Positions 17,338-25,099 of a DNA stretch of 38,998 nucleotides are shown piece by piece; position 1 is the stretch's first letter; every line of letters begins with the position of its first letter. The stretch covers positions 1 to 38,998 of the forward strand of contig JAPUHK010000116.1 of NCBI GenBank assembly GCA_027297745.1. Direction: 5' to 3'. Position numbers and translations under genes: made by a program. Under the pieces are notes generated by a model. The model was not told the origin of the DNA. It was given only the letters and a program-made list of their open reading frames with translations, and did not search any database. The DNA comes from Planctomycetota bacterium. Lineage in GTDB: Bacteria; Planctomycetota; PLA2.

Positions 17338-18102
17338 ATGGTGCGCGCCGTGAACAAGAGAGGAACCCTGTGGGGGAAGCTGCGCTGGGGGGTCGGCGCG
17401 CTGCGGGACTGGCGGCTCGTGCCGAGGTTGCGCGCGCACCAGCGCGAGCTGGATGCGACCGAGGACCTGGGCCAGGTCGTGCGCCAGGTCTGCTTGCGGC
17501 GCGACCGCGGCCGCATCTACGCCAACCAGGATCCGACCGAGATCGGCGAGCTCTGCCGCCGCGTGGCACAGCGGCGGCCGGCGGTGATCCTCGAGATCGG
17601 GACGGCCCGCGGGGGCACGCTCTATCTCTGGTCGCGGCTCGCGCAGGACGGGGCCACCATCCTCTCGATCGACAAGCCCGGCGAGGACGGCAGCGTGCGC
17701 GCGCCCGTGCTCTCGGTCTACCGGCGTTTCGGCCAGGACCGCGACGTGCGCGTGGTGCTGCTCCCACTCGACTCGCACTCCGAAGGGGCCCACGCCAAGG
17801 TGTCGCGGGTGCTTGCCGGGCGGAAGGTCGACCTGCTGTTCATCGACGGCGACCACAGCTACGAAGGCGTGCGGGCGGACTTCTACGACTACTTGCCTTA
17901 CCTGGCGCCGGACGCGATCGTCGCCATGCACGACATCGCCGTGCCGGCCAGCGACCCGGCCATCCAGGTGCAAAGGCTCTGGGACGAGATCCGCGCGCGC
18001 GGCTTCAAGACCGAGGCGGTCATCGCCGAACCCGGAAGCAGTCCCGGCATCGGCATCGTCTCCATGGACGACGCCGCGCAGCAGCGCGTGCCCTCCCCCT
18101 AG
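17338..18102 (+). CDS. Class I SAM methyltransferase, CmcI/cephalosporin hydroxylase-like
   Basis: VILEIGTARGGTLYLWSRLAQDGATILSIDKPG; DLLFIDGDHSYEGVRADFYDYLPYLAPDAIVAMHDI. Confidence 0.9.
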   Translation: MVRAVNKRGTLWGKLRWGVGALRDWRLVPRLRAHQRELDATEDLGQVVRQVCLRRDRGRIYANQDPTEIGELCRRVAQRRPAVILEIGTARGGTLYLWSRLAQDGATILSIDKPGEDGSVRAPVLSVYRRFGQDRDVRVVLLPLDSHSEGAHAKVSRVLAGRKVDLLFIDGDHSYEGVRADFYDYLPYLAPDAIVAMHDIAVPASDPAIQVQRLWDEIRARGFKTEAVIAEPGSSPGIGIVSMDDAAQQRVPSP

Positions 18103-18106
18103 CCCT

Positions 18107-18196
18107 ACGGCAGAGGACGCTGAGCACGGGTTCGCTGAGCGAGTCTCGACGCGTTCCCGCTTCTCTCGTTGCGTCCTTGGCGTTTCTTTGCGGTTC
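18107..18196. repeat. Imperfect inverted low-complexity repeat (CGGCAGAGGACGC... / ...GCGTCCTTGGCGTTTCTTTGCGGTT)
   Basis: Purine-rich left arm and pyrimidine-rich right arm between convergent genes. Confidence 0.6.
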
Positions 18197-18222
18197 AGTC
18201 CCGCTCCGCGTCCCCTGCGGTC

Positions 18223-18834
18223 TCAGGCGGCTTCTGGTTCACGCTTTCGGAGGCGGCGGAGGGCGCGGGCGAGCAAGGCGGCGCCGCTCGTGACCAGGAA
18301 GAGCGGGTCGACCACGTAGTCCCACAGGTTGAGCGAGTCCACGAGCCGCAGGGTGTGGGCGAGCGCGGCGGCGAGCAGCACGGCCCCGAAGCGGTTGCGC
18401 CGCCACAGCAGCAGGAGCGTGAGCACGAGCAGGACGAAGTGCAGCGCGCTGCCCCAGCCCCGCGCGTAGAGGTCGAAGGGCACCAGGCCGAGCGCCGACG
18501 CATACAGCAGCAGGCCCGCGCCCAGCCCGAACAGCCACGCCCCGCTGAGCGCCCTGCGGTCGAGCAACGGACCGGTGCCGGCCGCCGTCAGGAAGCGGTG
18601 CAGCAAGAGAGCCGTCAGGGGCACGCTGAAGTTGAGTTGCAGGCCCTCGATGCGGTGCCAGGTGCACAAGCCGCCGAGGGGAAAGCGCGCCAGCCACAAG
18701 GCCGCCACGGCGATCAAAGACGCGGGCCACCAGCCGCGCAGGCGTTGCCCGCACCAACCAAGCAGCGTCTGCAGCACGACGGCCAGCAGCAAGACCGTGC
18801 CGAGCAGGCTCCACAGGCTGCTCAGGGCGCTCAC
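18223..18834 (-). CDS. Multi-pass membrane protein
   Basis: VSALSSLWSLLGTVLLLAVVLQTLLGW.. several TM helices; GTGA overlap with the upstream sialidase-like gene. Confidence 0.75.
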   Translation of the reverse strand: MSALSSLWSLLGTVLLLAVVLQTLLGWCGQRLRGWWPASLIAVAALWLARFPLGGLCTWHRIEGLQLNFSVPLTALLLHRFLTAAGTGPLLDRRALSGAWLFGLGAGLLLYASALGLVPFDLYARGWGSALHFVLLVLTLLLLWRRNRFGAVLLAAALAHTLRLVDSLNLWDYVVDPLFLVTSGAALLARALRRLRKREPEAA

Positions 18835-19979
18835 GAACCGGCCTCCAGCAGCTTGTCCTGGATCCATGCCTCGTTGAGCATCACGTGCCGGATGCGCCGC
18901 TCGTTGAACACGTAGAGCAGATGGATGCGGCCCTCGCGGTCTTGCAGCAGGCACGGATCGCTGTAGCGTTCGCCCTCTTCATCCTCGAGCACCGCGACGG
19001 GCGCCCAGGACTCGCCGGCGTCGGTGGACAGCGAGAGGTGCAGGTCCTGCAACGTCTGCGGGTTGCCGTTGTGAACGAGCAGCAGGCGTCCGTCCGACAG
19101 CATGAGCGCGTCGATGCGCGAGCTCGAGTTGGCCACGCCGATCGGCGCGGCTCCGCTCCAGGTGCTCCCGCCGTCGTCGGTGCGAGCGCGGCCGAGCCGG
19201 CGCCGGTCCGTCGTGTCGCGCCAAAGCGCCACGGCCGTCTGTCCCAGCAGCGCGACGAGCGCCGGCTGCGTGAAGCCGTTCCCCGGCAGACGCTCCATGC
19301 GCACGGTCACGGCCTCGCCGTCGTCTCCGGTATGAACCCACAGGAGTTGCGGGACGGGTCCACAGAGCGCCTGTTCCAGAGGCACCACGAAGCCGCCCTG
19401 GAGCAGGCCGACCGGCCGGTTGCTGCAGCGCAGGTCGGCATTGAGCAGCGGACTCAGCCTGAGCCGGCGCGCAGGTCCCCAGGTGCGCGCCCCGTCGCTG
19501 GAGGTTTGCAGGTTGATCGAGCTTCCGGCGGGCCCGGTCGAGCTGAAGAGCAACCAGACCCGTTTGTCGCCGCCGGCGTAGAGCACGGGGTCGCCCACCG
19601 CCGCCGCGTAGCGCCTGGTCTCGCGCAGCGCCGAGCCCGCGCTCACCATGCGCCGGCCGTCGCCCCAGGGAGCGTCTTTGCCCGCGCCGCGCCGGGCTGT
19701 GTAGATGCCTGCGCGACTCGTTCCGGCGGCGCCCTCCTGCCAGGCCGCGAGCAAGCTGCCGTCCGCGAGCTGGCACAGGGACGGCCCGTGTACCGGCCCG
19801 ACGATCGTGCCGGCTGCGACCCATTCCATCCAGAAGTAGGCGGGCCCTTCACGGACGGATGCGGGGCCGGGGCCCACGACGACGAACGGCGCGAGCTTGG
19901 TCGAGGGAGCGCGCGCGATGCCCCAACCGTGGGCCAGGCAGGCCGCGATCGCCAGGAGTACGGCACTGCGCGTACTCAC
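18831..19979 (-). CDS. Secreted sialidase-like BNR/Asp-box protein
   Basis: Signal peptide; Asp-box-like repeats SSDGARTWG, TDDGGSTWS, STDAGESWA; GTG start. Confidence 0.82.
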   Translation of the reverse strand: MSTRSAVLLAIAACLAHGWGIARAPSTKLAPFVVVGPGPASVREGPAYFWMEWVAAGTIVGPVHGPSLCQLADGSLLAAWQEGAAGTSRAGIYTARRGAGKDAPWGDGRRMVSAGSALRETRRYAAAVGDPVLYAGGDKRVWLLFSSTGPAGSSINLQTSSDGARTWGPARRLRLSPLLNADLRCSNRPVGLLQGGFVVPLEQALCGPVPQLLWVHTGDDGEAVTVRMERLPGNGFTQPALVALLGQTAVALWRDTTDRRRLGRARTDDGGSTWSGAAPIGVANSSSRIDALMLSDGRLLLVHNGNPQTLQDLHLSLSTDAGESWAPVAVLEDEEGERYSDPCLLQDREGRIHLLYVFNERRIRHVMLNEAWIQDKLLEAGS

Positions 19980-19987
19980 GGCCGCCG

Positions 19988-20153
19988 GGGCCTTTCTGAG
20001 AACTCATCGTCAAGACCGAGGCCGGGCGCGAGGACAAGCCTGGCGGCGTCGCGTCCCCGACGTCGTATCAATGGAAGGATACGTCTAGGCGGGCGCGACA
20101 CAGCCAGGTGCCGCCGCAGCCGGCCGAATCTAGATGAGTTCTCAGACAGGCCC
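19988..20153. repeat. MITE-like element: 21-bp terminal inverted repeats (20/21) around a 124-bp imperfectly palindromic interior
   Basis: GGGCCTTTCTGAGAACTCATC (19988-20008) versus GATGAGTTCTCAGACAGGCCC (20133-20153). Confidence 0.75.
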
Positions 20154-21343
20154 TACCCTCCCGAGACGAGCTCCTCGGCTTCCACGCCGGGCGGTTGATC
20201 GTCGTCCAACCGGTCCAGGTAACCATGCGGCAAGCGCACCTTCTGGCGGCCGCCGTGTTTGCCGCGTTTGGCGCGCATGCCGGCGGGCGGGAACGGGATC
20301 GAACGATCGATGCCGGACACCCGCTCGCGCAGCTCGGCGATGCTCGAGACGGAAGTCAGCTGTTGCCTTAGCGCTGCGCTGCCCGGGAAGCTCTTCGTGT
20401 ACCACGTCGTGAACTTGCGCATCATCAACATGCCGCGGAACTCGCCGAACCAGTCGCACAGCAGGCGCGCATGCTCGACCATGATGTCCAGTACCTCGCC
20501 GTAGCAGGGCGGGTTGTGTGGCTCGTGCCCGTCGAAGACGTCGTGCAGGTCGCGGAAGAGCCAGGGCCGCCCCAGGCAGCCACGGCCCACGATCACCCCG
20601 TCGCACCCCGTGCTGCGCATCATGCGCAGCGCGTCCTGCGCTTCCCAGATGTCGCCGTTGCCGAGCACGGGAATGCGCACGTGCGCCTTGAGCGCGGCGA
20701 TCGCATCCCAGTCCGCTTCCCCGTCGTAGAGTTGCGCTGCGGTGCGGGCATGCAGGCCGACGGCGGCGCAGCCCTCTTCTTCCCCGATGCGCCCCGCGTC
20801 CTTCCAGGTCAGCAGATCGTCGTCGATGCCCTTGCGGAACTTGATCGTCACGGGGACCTCGCCGGCCGCCTGCACGACCGCGCGCACGAGCTTCCGCAGC
20901 AGCTTCGGCTTGAGGGGGATGGCGCTCCCGCCGCCCTTCGAGGTCACCTTGCGCACCGGGCAGCCGAAGTTGAGGTCGATGTGATCGACGCGGCCCGCGC
21001 CGGTCAGGCAGCGCGCCGCTTCAGCGAGGCTTTGCGGTTCCACGCCGTACAGCTGGATCGAGCGCGGCGACTCGTCGGGCCCGAAGTCCGCCAGCTTGAG
21101 CGTCTTCTCGTTTTGCTCGACCAACGCGCGGGCCGTGATCATCTCGCTCACGTAGAGGCCGGCCCCGTAGCTGCGGCAGAGCGCCCGGAACGGGTAGTTG
21201 GTCACCCCGGCCATGGGCGCCAGGACCACGGGCGGCCAGACCGCGAGCGCGCCCAGCCGCAACGGCTCGAACTCGCCCGCGGCTGCCGGCGGCACGTCGC
21301 GGTTGACCTCGCTGCGATAGATCGCGTCCATCTCCGGCGGCAT
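20153..21343 (-). CDS. dusB: tRNA-dihydrouridine synthase (DusB-like)
   Basis: VVLAPMAGVTNYPFRALCRSYGAGLYVSEMI; DHIDLNFGCPVRKVTSKGGGSA; GLHARTAAQLYDGEADWDAI; GNGDIW. Confidence 0.95.
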   Translation of the reverse strand: MPPEMDAIYRSEVNRDVPPAAAGEFEPLRLGALAVWPPVVLAPMAGVTNYPFRALCRSYGAGLYVSEMITARALVEQNEKTLKLADFGPDESPRSIQLYGVEPQSLAEAARCLTGAGRVDHIDLNFGCPVRKVTSKGGGSAIPLKPKLLRKLVRAVVQAAGEVPVTIKFRKGIDDDLLTWKDAGRIGEEEGCAAVGLHARTAAQLYDGEADWDAIAALKAHVRIPVLGNGDIWEAQDALRMMRSTGCDGVIVGRGCLGRPWLFRDLHDVFDGHEPHNPPCYGEVLDIMVEHARLLCDWFGEFRGMLMMRKFTTWYTKSFPGSAALRQQLTSVSSIAELRERVSGIDRSIPFPPAGMRAKRGKHGGRQKVRLPHGYLDRLDDDQPPGVEAEELVSGG

Positions 21344-21450
21344 CGTAGCGCATCCCTTTTGGCGCGCCCGCGCGTGCCCTATGATCCCTCGCTGGGCATG
21401 GAGCCGAATCTCGGGCCTGCGGCCGCATCCGCGGTGGAGACGAACGTCAC

Positions 21451-22104
21451 GTGACCGTGCACCTCGAGCGGCCGCTCCTGATCGTGGGCGCCGGGGCCGG
21501 AGCCGAAGAGGTCGCGGACCTGGCAGGGCAGATCGAAGGCGTCGAGATCGCGGGCTTCGTCGAGGGGCTCGACCGGGAGCGCTGCGCTGCCGGCTTGCTC
21601 GGGCTGCCCGTGCACTGGGTCGACGACCTGGCTCCGCTGGCGGAAACGCACTGCGCCGTGGGCGCGGTCGGCAGCACGCGCCGAGCCGGGTTCATCGGGC
21701 GCGTCGAGGAACAGGGGCTCCCCTTCGCAACGCTCGTGCACCCGTCGGCCGAGGTCGCGCCGTCGGCGACGCTGGGGCCGGGCACGGTCGTGGGCGTGCG
21801 CGCCGTGATCGCCAGCCACACACGCATCGGGCGCCACGTGTACGTCAACCGCGGCGCCCTGATCGGCCATCACGACACGATCGGGGACTTCGTCACCATC
21901 GCTCCCGGTGCGAACATCGCGGGCAAGTGCACGATCGGCGAGCGCGTCTACGTCGGCATGGGCTCCACGGTCGTCGACCACACTGTGGTGGGGGAGCGCT
22001 CCGTCATCGGAGCGGGCGCGGTCGTGGTCCGGGACGTGCCGCCGCGTGTGCAGGTGGTCGGCGTGCCGGCGCGTGTGGTCCGGACGGAAGTGGACGGCCT
22101 CTAG
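21451..22104 (+). CDS. NeuD/PglD-like sugar O-acyltransferase (left-handed beta-helix)
   Basis: LLIVGAGAGAEEVADLAGQIEGVEIAGFVEG; hexapeptide repeats IGRHVYVNRGALIGHHDTIGDFVTIAPGANIAGKCTIGERVYVGMGSTV. Confidence 0.92.
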   Translation: MTVHLERPLLIVGAGAGAEEVADLAGQIEGVEIAGFVEGLDRERCAAGLLGLPVHWVDDLAPLAETHCAVGAVGSTRRAGFIGRVEEQGLPFATLVHPSAEVAPSATLGPGTVVGVRAVIASHTRIGRHVYVNRGALIGHHDTIGDFVTIAPGANIAGKCTIGERVYVGMGSTVVDHTVVGERSVIGAGAVVVRDVPPRVQVVGVPARVVRTEVDGL

Positions 22105-22129
22105 GGCCCCGCTCGTGTGTCCTGTTGTG

Positions 22130-22154
22130 AGCTGACGGCTGATAGCTGACAGCT
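22130..22154. repeat. 7-bp tandem repeat (RGCTGAY)n
   Basis: AGCTGAC-GGCTGAT-AGCTGAC-AGCT, spanning the end of the minus-strand hydrolase gene. Confidence 0.75.
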
Positions 22155-23349
22155 ACTTCATCGTCTCGTTGGCGATCTTGGCGGCGGGCGTATCGGGATA
22201 TTGCTGCATGATCTTCTCGAACAAGGTGAAGGCCTTGTCCTTGTCCCCGCGGTTGAAGTACCGGAGCGCCTTGCGCAGGATCTCGTCCGCCTTGAAGGCA
22301 TCCGTCTGCTTGAGCCGCTTCTTCTCCGCCCGCGCCGCCTTGCCGACGGGCAGCGGAAAGTAGGTGTTGTCGACGTCCGCGTAGACCTCGGCCGCCTCGA
22401 CCATGCGTCCGCCCGCTTCCATCGTTTTGGCCTGCTGCATGAGTGTCAAGGCGCGTTTCGAGACCTCGGCGACCAACTCGGCGCCGCCCGCCGATACGCC
22501 CGCCTTGGCCTCCTGCTGCACCAACTTGGCCAGCTTGGAGTAGACGGACCGGCTGGTGCCCTTGGCCAGCTGGGCGCGAATCTTGTCCGCCTCGATCAAC
22601 AGCTTGCGGACCGCCTGGCGTTGCTTCTTGGTGCTCTTCAGCAGCTCCTTCGCCCACGTGACGAAGGTCTTCACGTCGGGGAGGTGTCCCAGCTTCGGGA
22701 CCGTCTTGTAGGTGACGTTCTTGTAGCCCGCCTTCTTGAGCTGGTCCCGCGCCTGTTCCGTCCCCTTGCGGGCGCGCGTGTTGTCGAGCTCGCCGCGGTA
22801 GAGCAGGATCGGCAGGTCCAGGTCGGGCTTGACCTTCTCGTATTTGTCGTCGACGGGGATCGCCTCTTTGAAGAAGACCACGCCGTCCCCGCAGATGCCC
22901 AGGAACAAGTCCGGGCGCCGCAGCCCCAGCCACAGCGTCAGGTACGTGCCTCCGCTGTGCCCGCGGAGGATAATCGCGGTCTTGTCGATCGGCGCCCGCT
23001 TCATGGCCTCTTCCAGCGCCGCGAGCGTGGCCTCCATGTCCTCCTGCATCTCGAGCTGCTCTTTCGGATGCCACCCGCGCTTGCGGCTCGTCATGATGTC
23101 GAGGCTCAAGACAGCCCAGCGGTTCAGCATGGCTTCGTGACGCCAGCGATCGAGCTCGAGGCTGCCCAGGCCGGCTGTGTCGGGGAGCGCCAGGAGCAGC
23201 GGAACGGTCTCCTTTTTCCTGAGCTTGGGGGGCACGAGCATGCCGCACTTCCGGTTGTGGGCCGGCTCCTTGAAGCGGTGGGTCTCAGCCTCGTCCTGGG
23301 CCCAGGCCACGGCCGCAAATAGCAGCAAAATCACCGGCGCTCGGAGCAT
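22153..23349 (-). CDS. Secreted alpha/beta-hydrolase with helical C-terminal region
   Basis: Signal peptide MLRAPVILLLFAAVAWAQ; AIILRGHSGGTYLTLWLGL; C-term ILRKALRYFNRGDKDKAFTLFEKIMQQYPDTPAA (TPR-like). Alternative start 23373. Confidence 0.8.
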   Translation of the reverse strand: MLRAPVILLLFAAVAWAQDEAETHRFKEPAHNRKCGMLVPPKLRKKETVPLLLALPDTAGLGSLELDRWRHEAMLNRWAVLSLDIMTSRKRGWHPKEQLEMQEDMEATLAALEEAMKRAPIDKTAIILRGHSGGTYLTLWLGLRRPDLFLGICGDGVVFFKEAIPVDDKYEKVKPDLDLPILLYRGELDNTRARKGTEQARDQLKKAGYKNVTYKTVPKLGHLPDVKTFVTWAKELLKSTKKQRQAVRKLLIEADKIRAQLAKGTSRSVYSKLAKLVQQEAKAGVSAGGAELVAEVSKRALTLMQQAKTMEAGGRMVEAAEVYADVDNTYFPLPVGKAARAEKKRLKQTDAFKADEILRKALRYFNRGDKDKAFTLFEKIMQQYPDTPAAKIANETMK

Positions 23350-23492
23350 CGCGATCTCCCTCCGAACGGCCATGCTAACCGATCTTGTAACCCCTTGATG
23401 TATCTGGATTTAGGCCACTCTCCAGTTCGGCGAACGGGGGCCCGATAAGACGGAAGACCTTATTTTTGAAGGACTTAGGTACGCAGAGCTAG

Positions 23493-24452
23493 ATGAGCGA
23501 CTGGGCTGATAGCGCCCAGCCGGGAGACGTATACAGGCTGGTATTCGATCTCACGGCTAGGGCGACGGACGTTCCGTATGAGAGCTTCGTCACCGAGCTG
23601 GTGGAGGCGATGTGTGCGCATTACCACGCCTCCGCTTGCCGCCTCCACCTGGGGCACTCGACCAAGGCGGTGGCCACCGCCGACCCGGGCAACGCACTGG
23701 GGAAGCTCGACCGCAACGAGCGCGCGCGCTTCGACACGATCGACGCGATGCTGGCCGATGCGGTGCGGAAGGACGGCGTGCTGCGCACCGCGCTCGACCT
23801 CGACGGCGGCGATGAGATCTGCAACTACTTGCGCCGCGTGCTTGGGTCCGAAGAGTCGTTCGCCTTCCCCTTGATCACGCGCGGGCAGGCGTTCGGTGCG
23901 GTCACGCTCTATCCCACCGAGGCCTATCCGTTCACCGAGGCGGACGTGCGCGGCCTACAGGCCATCGGCAACGTTCTGCATGCCGCCCGGCATCAGACCG
24001 GACCCGGCCTCATCGGCTCGAATCCCATCCATGTCACTTCCGAGAAGCTGCGTGCGTACCAGGAGCATCTGGAAGAGATCGGGCGCATTCTGGACGAGCT
24101 GATCTTCCTGACCGCGGCGCGCAACGTGCTGTTGCTCGACGTGAACGGCGACTTCATTGCCAAGCGTGGGGAGGAGTCGGACTTCAGCGCCTCGAGCTTT
24201 GCCACGCTCGTGGCCAGCTCCTTCGCCGCCTGCCGCCGCCTGGGCGGGATCTACGGCGCGACCGACATGCGCTCCACGGTCCACGAGGGCGACGAGGGCA
24301 ACGTTTTCGTGATGGAGGTCTCGGACCGCGCCCTGCTCTGTGTGGTCTACGGCGATCACGAGGCCCCGAGCTTGCTGGCCCGCTGGTCCGCTTCGGCGGC
24401 CAACCGGCTGAGCGACAAGTACGAGTCCTTGCTGGAGGCGAGGCTCCTATGA
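23493..24452 (+). CDS. GAF domain + roadblock/LC7 domain protein
   Basis: N-half GAF-like (EESFAFPLITRGQAFGAVTLYPTEAYPFTEADVRGLQAIGNVL); C-half roadblock-like (ILDELIFLTAARNVLLLDVNGDFIAKRG..FATLVASSFAACRRLGG..VMEVSDRALLCVVYGD). Confidence 0.7.
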   Translation: MSDWADSAQPGDVYRLVFDLTARATDVPYESFVTELVEAMCAHYHASACRLHLGHSTKAVATADPGNALGKLDRNERARFDTIDAMLADAVRKDGVLRTALDLDGGDEICNYLRRVLGSEESFAFPLITRGQAFGAVTLYPTEAYPFTEADVRGLQAIGNVLHAARHQTGPGLIGSNPIHVTSEKLRAYQEHLEEIGRILDELIFLTAARNVLLLDVNGDFIAKRGEESDFSASSFATLVASSFAACRRLGGIYGATDMRSTVHEGDEGNVFVMEVSDRALLCVVYGDHEAPSLLARWSASAANRLSDKYESLLEARLL

Positions 24453-24946
24453 CTCGCGGTCATGGGCCGGACCGCACGGTCTTCTACGCCCGGGAGATCC
24501 ACCAGATGAACCTGGTGCTGGGCAAGTTCCTGCAAAAGAGCGGGGCGGAGACGGTGCTGCTCGTCGATGTCGCAGGCCACCTGCTCACCCGCCAGGGGGC
24601 GCAGTCGCCCGCCAGCGAGGACACGATCACGGCGCTCGTTGCCGGTAACTGCGCCGCTTCGCGCGCCATGGCCACCATGCTCGGGACGCAGGAGTTCTCG
24701 AGCTGCATCCGGCGCGGCGGTGGGGGCCACCTGCTGCTGCTCCCGGCCGGGGACGGCATGCTGGCGGTGGCCTTCGGCGACGACACGAGCGTGTCGCTGG
24801 TACGCACCTATGCGCTCGAGGCGGTCCGGCGCCTGAACCCGATCCTGACCCGCGAGCTGGGCGACCCCGCGACGGGCGAGGAGCGCATCGAGAAGGACCG
24901 CTTCGAGGCCGAGATCGACGACGCGCTGACGGACGTCTTCGGTTAG
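24449..24946 (+). CDS. Roadblock/LC7 (MglB-like) domain protein
   Basis: LGKFLQKSGAETVLLVDVAGHLLTRQG..TALVAGNCAASRAMATMLG..LLLLPAGDGMLAVAFGDD; ATGA overlap with the GAF-roadblock gene. Confidence 0.75.
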   Translation: MTRGHGPDRTVFYAREIHQMNLVLGKFLQKSGAETVLLVDVAGHLLTRQGAQSPASEDTITALVAGNCAASRAMATMLGTQEFSSCIRRGGGGHLLLLPAGDGMLAVAFGDDTSVSLVRTYALEAVRRLNPILTRELGDPATGEERIEKDRFEAEIDDALTDVFG

Positions 24947-24976
24947 GGGCCAGTGGTTGCGGCCTATCTGAGCCGT

Positions 24977-25090
24977 TCCCCTACCTCCGCCCCTACCCAC
25001 ACCTCTACCCTTGGTCCTATCCCTTGCCCCGTGTGTAGACGCACGTCGTAGAGGTAGGGCGGTAGGGGCAGGGGCAGTGGCAGGGGTAAG
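24977..25090. repeat. C-rich / G-rich imperfect inverted repeat
   Basis: CCCCTACCTCCGCCCCTACCCACACCTCTACCC ... GTAGAGGTAGGGCGGTAGGGGCAGGGGCAGTGGCAGGGG in a convergent intergenic region. Confidence 0.65.
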
Positions 25091-25099
25091 AACGGAGAC

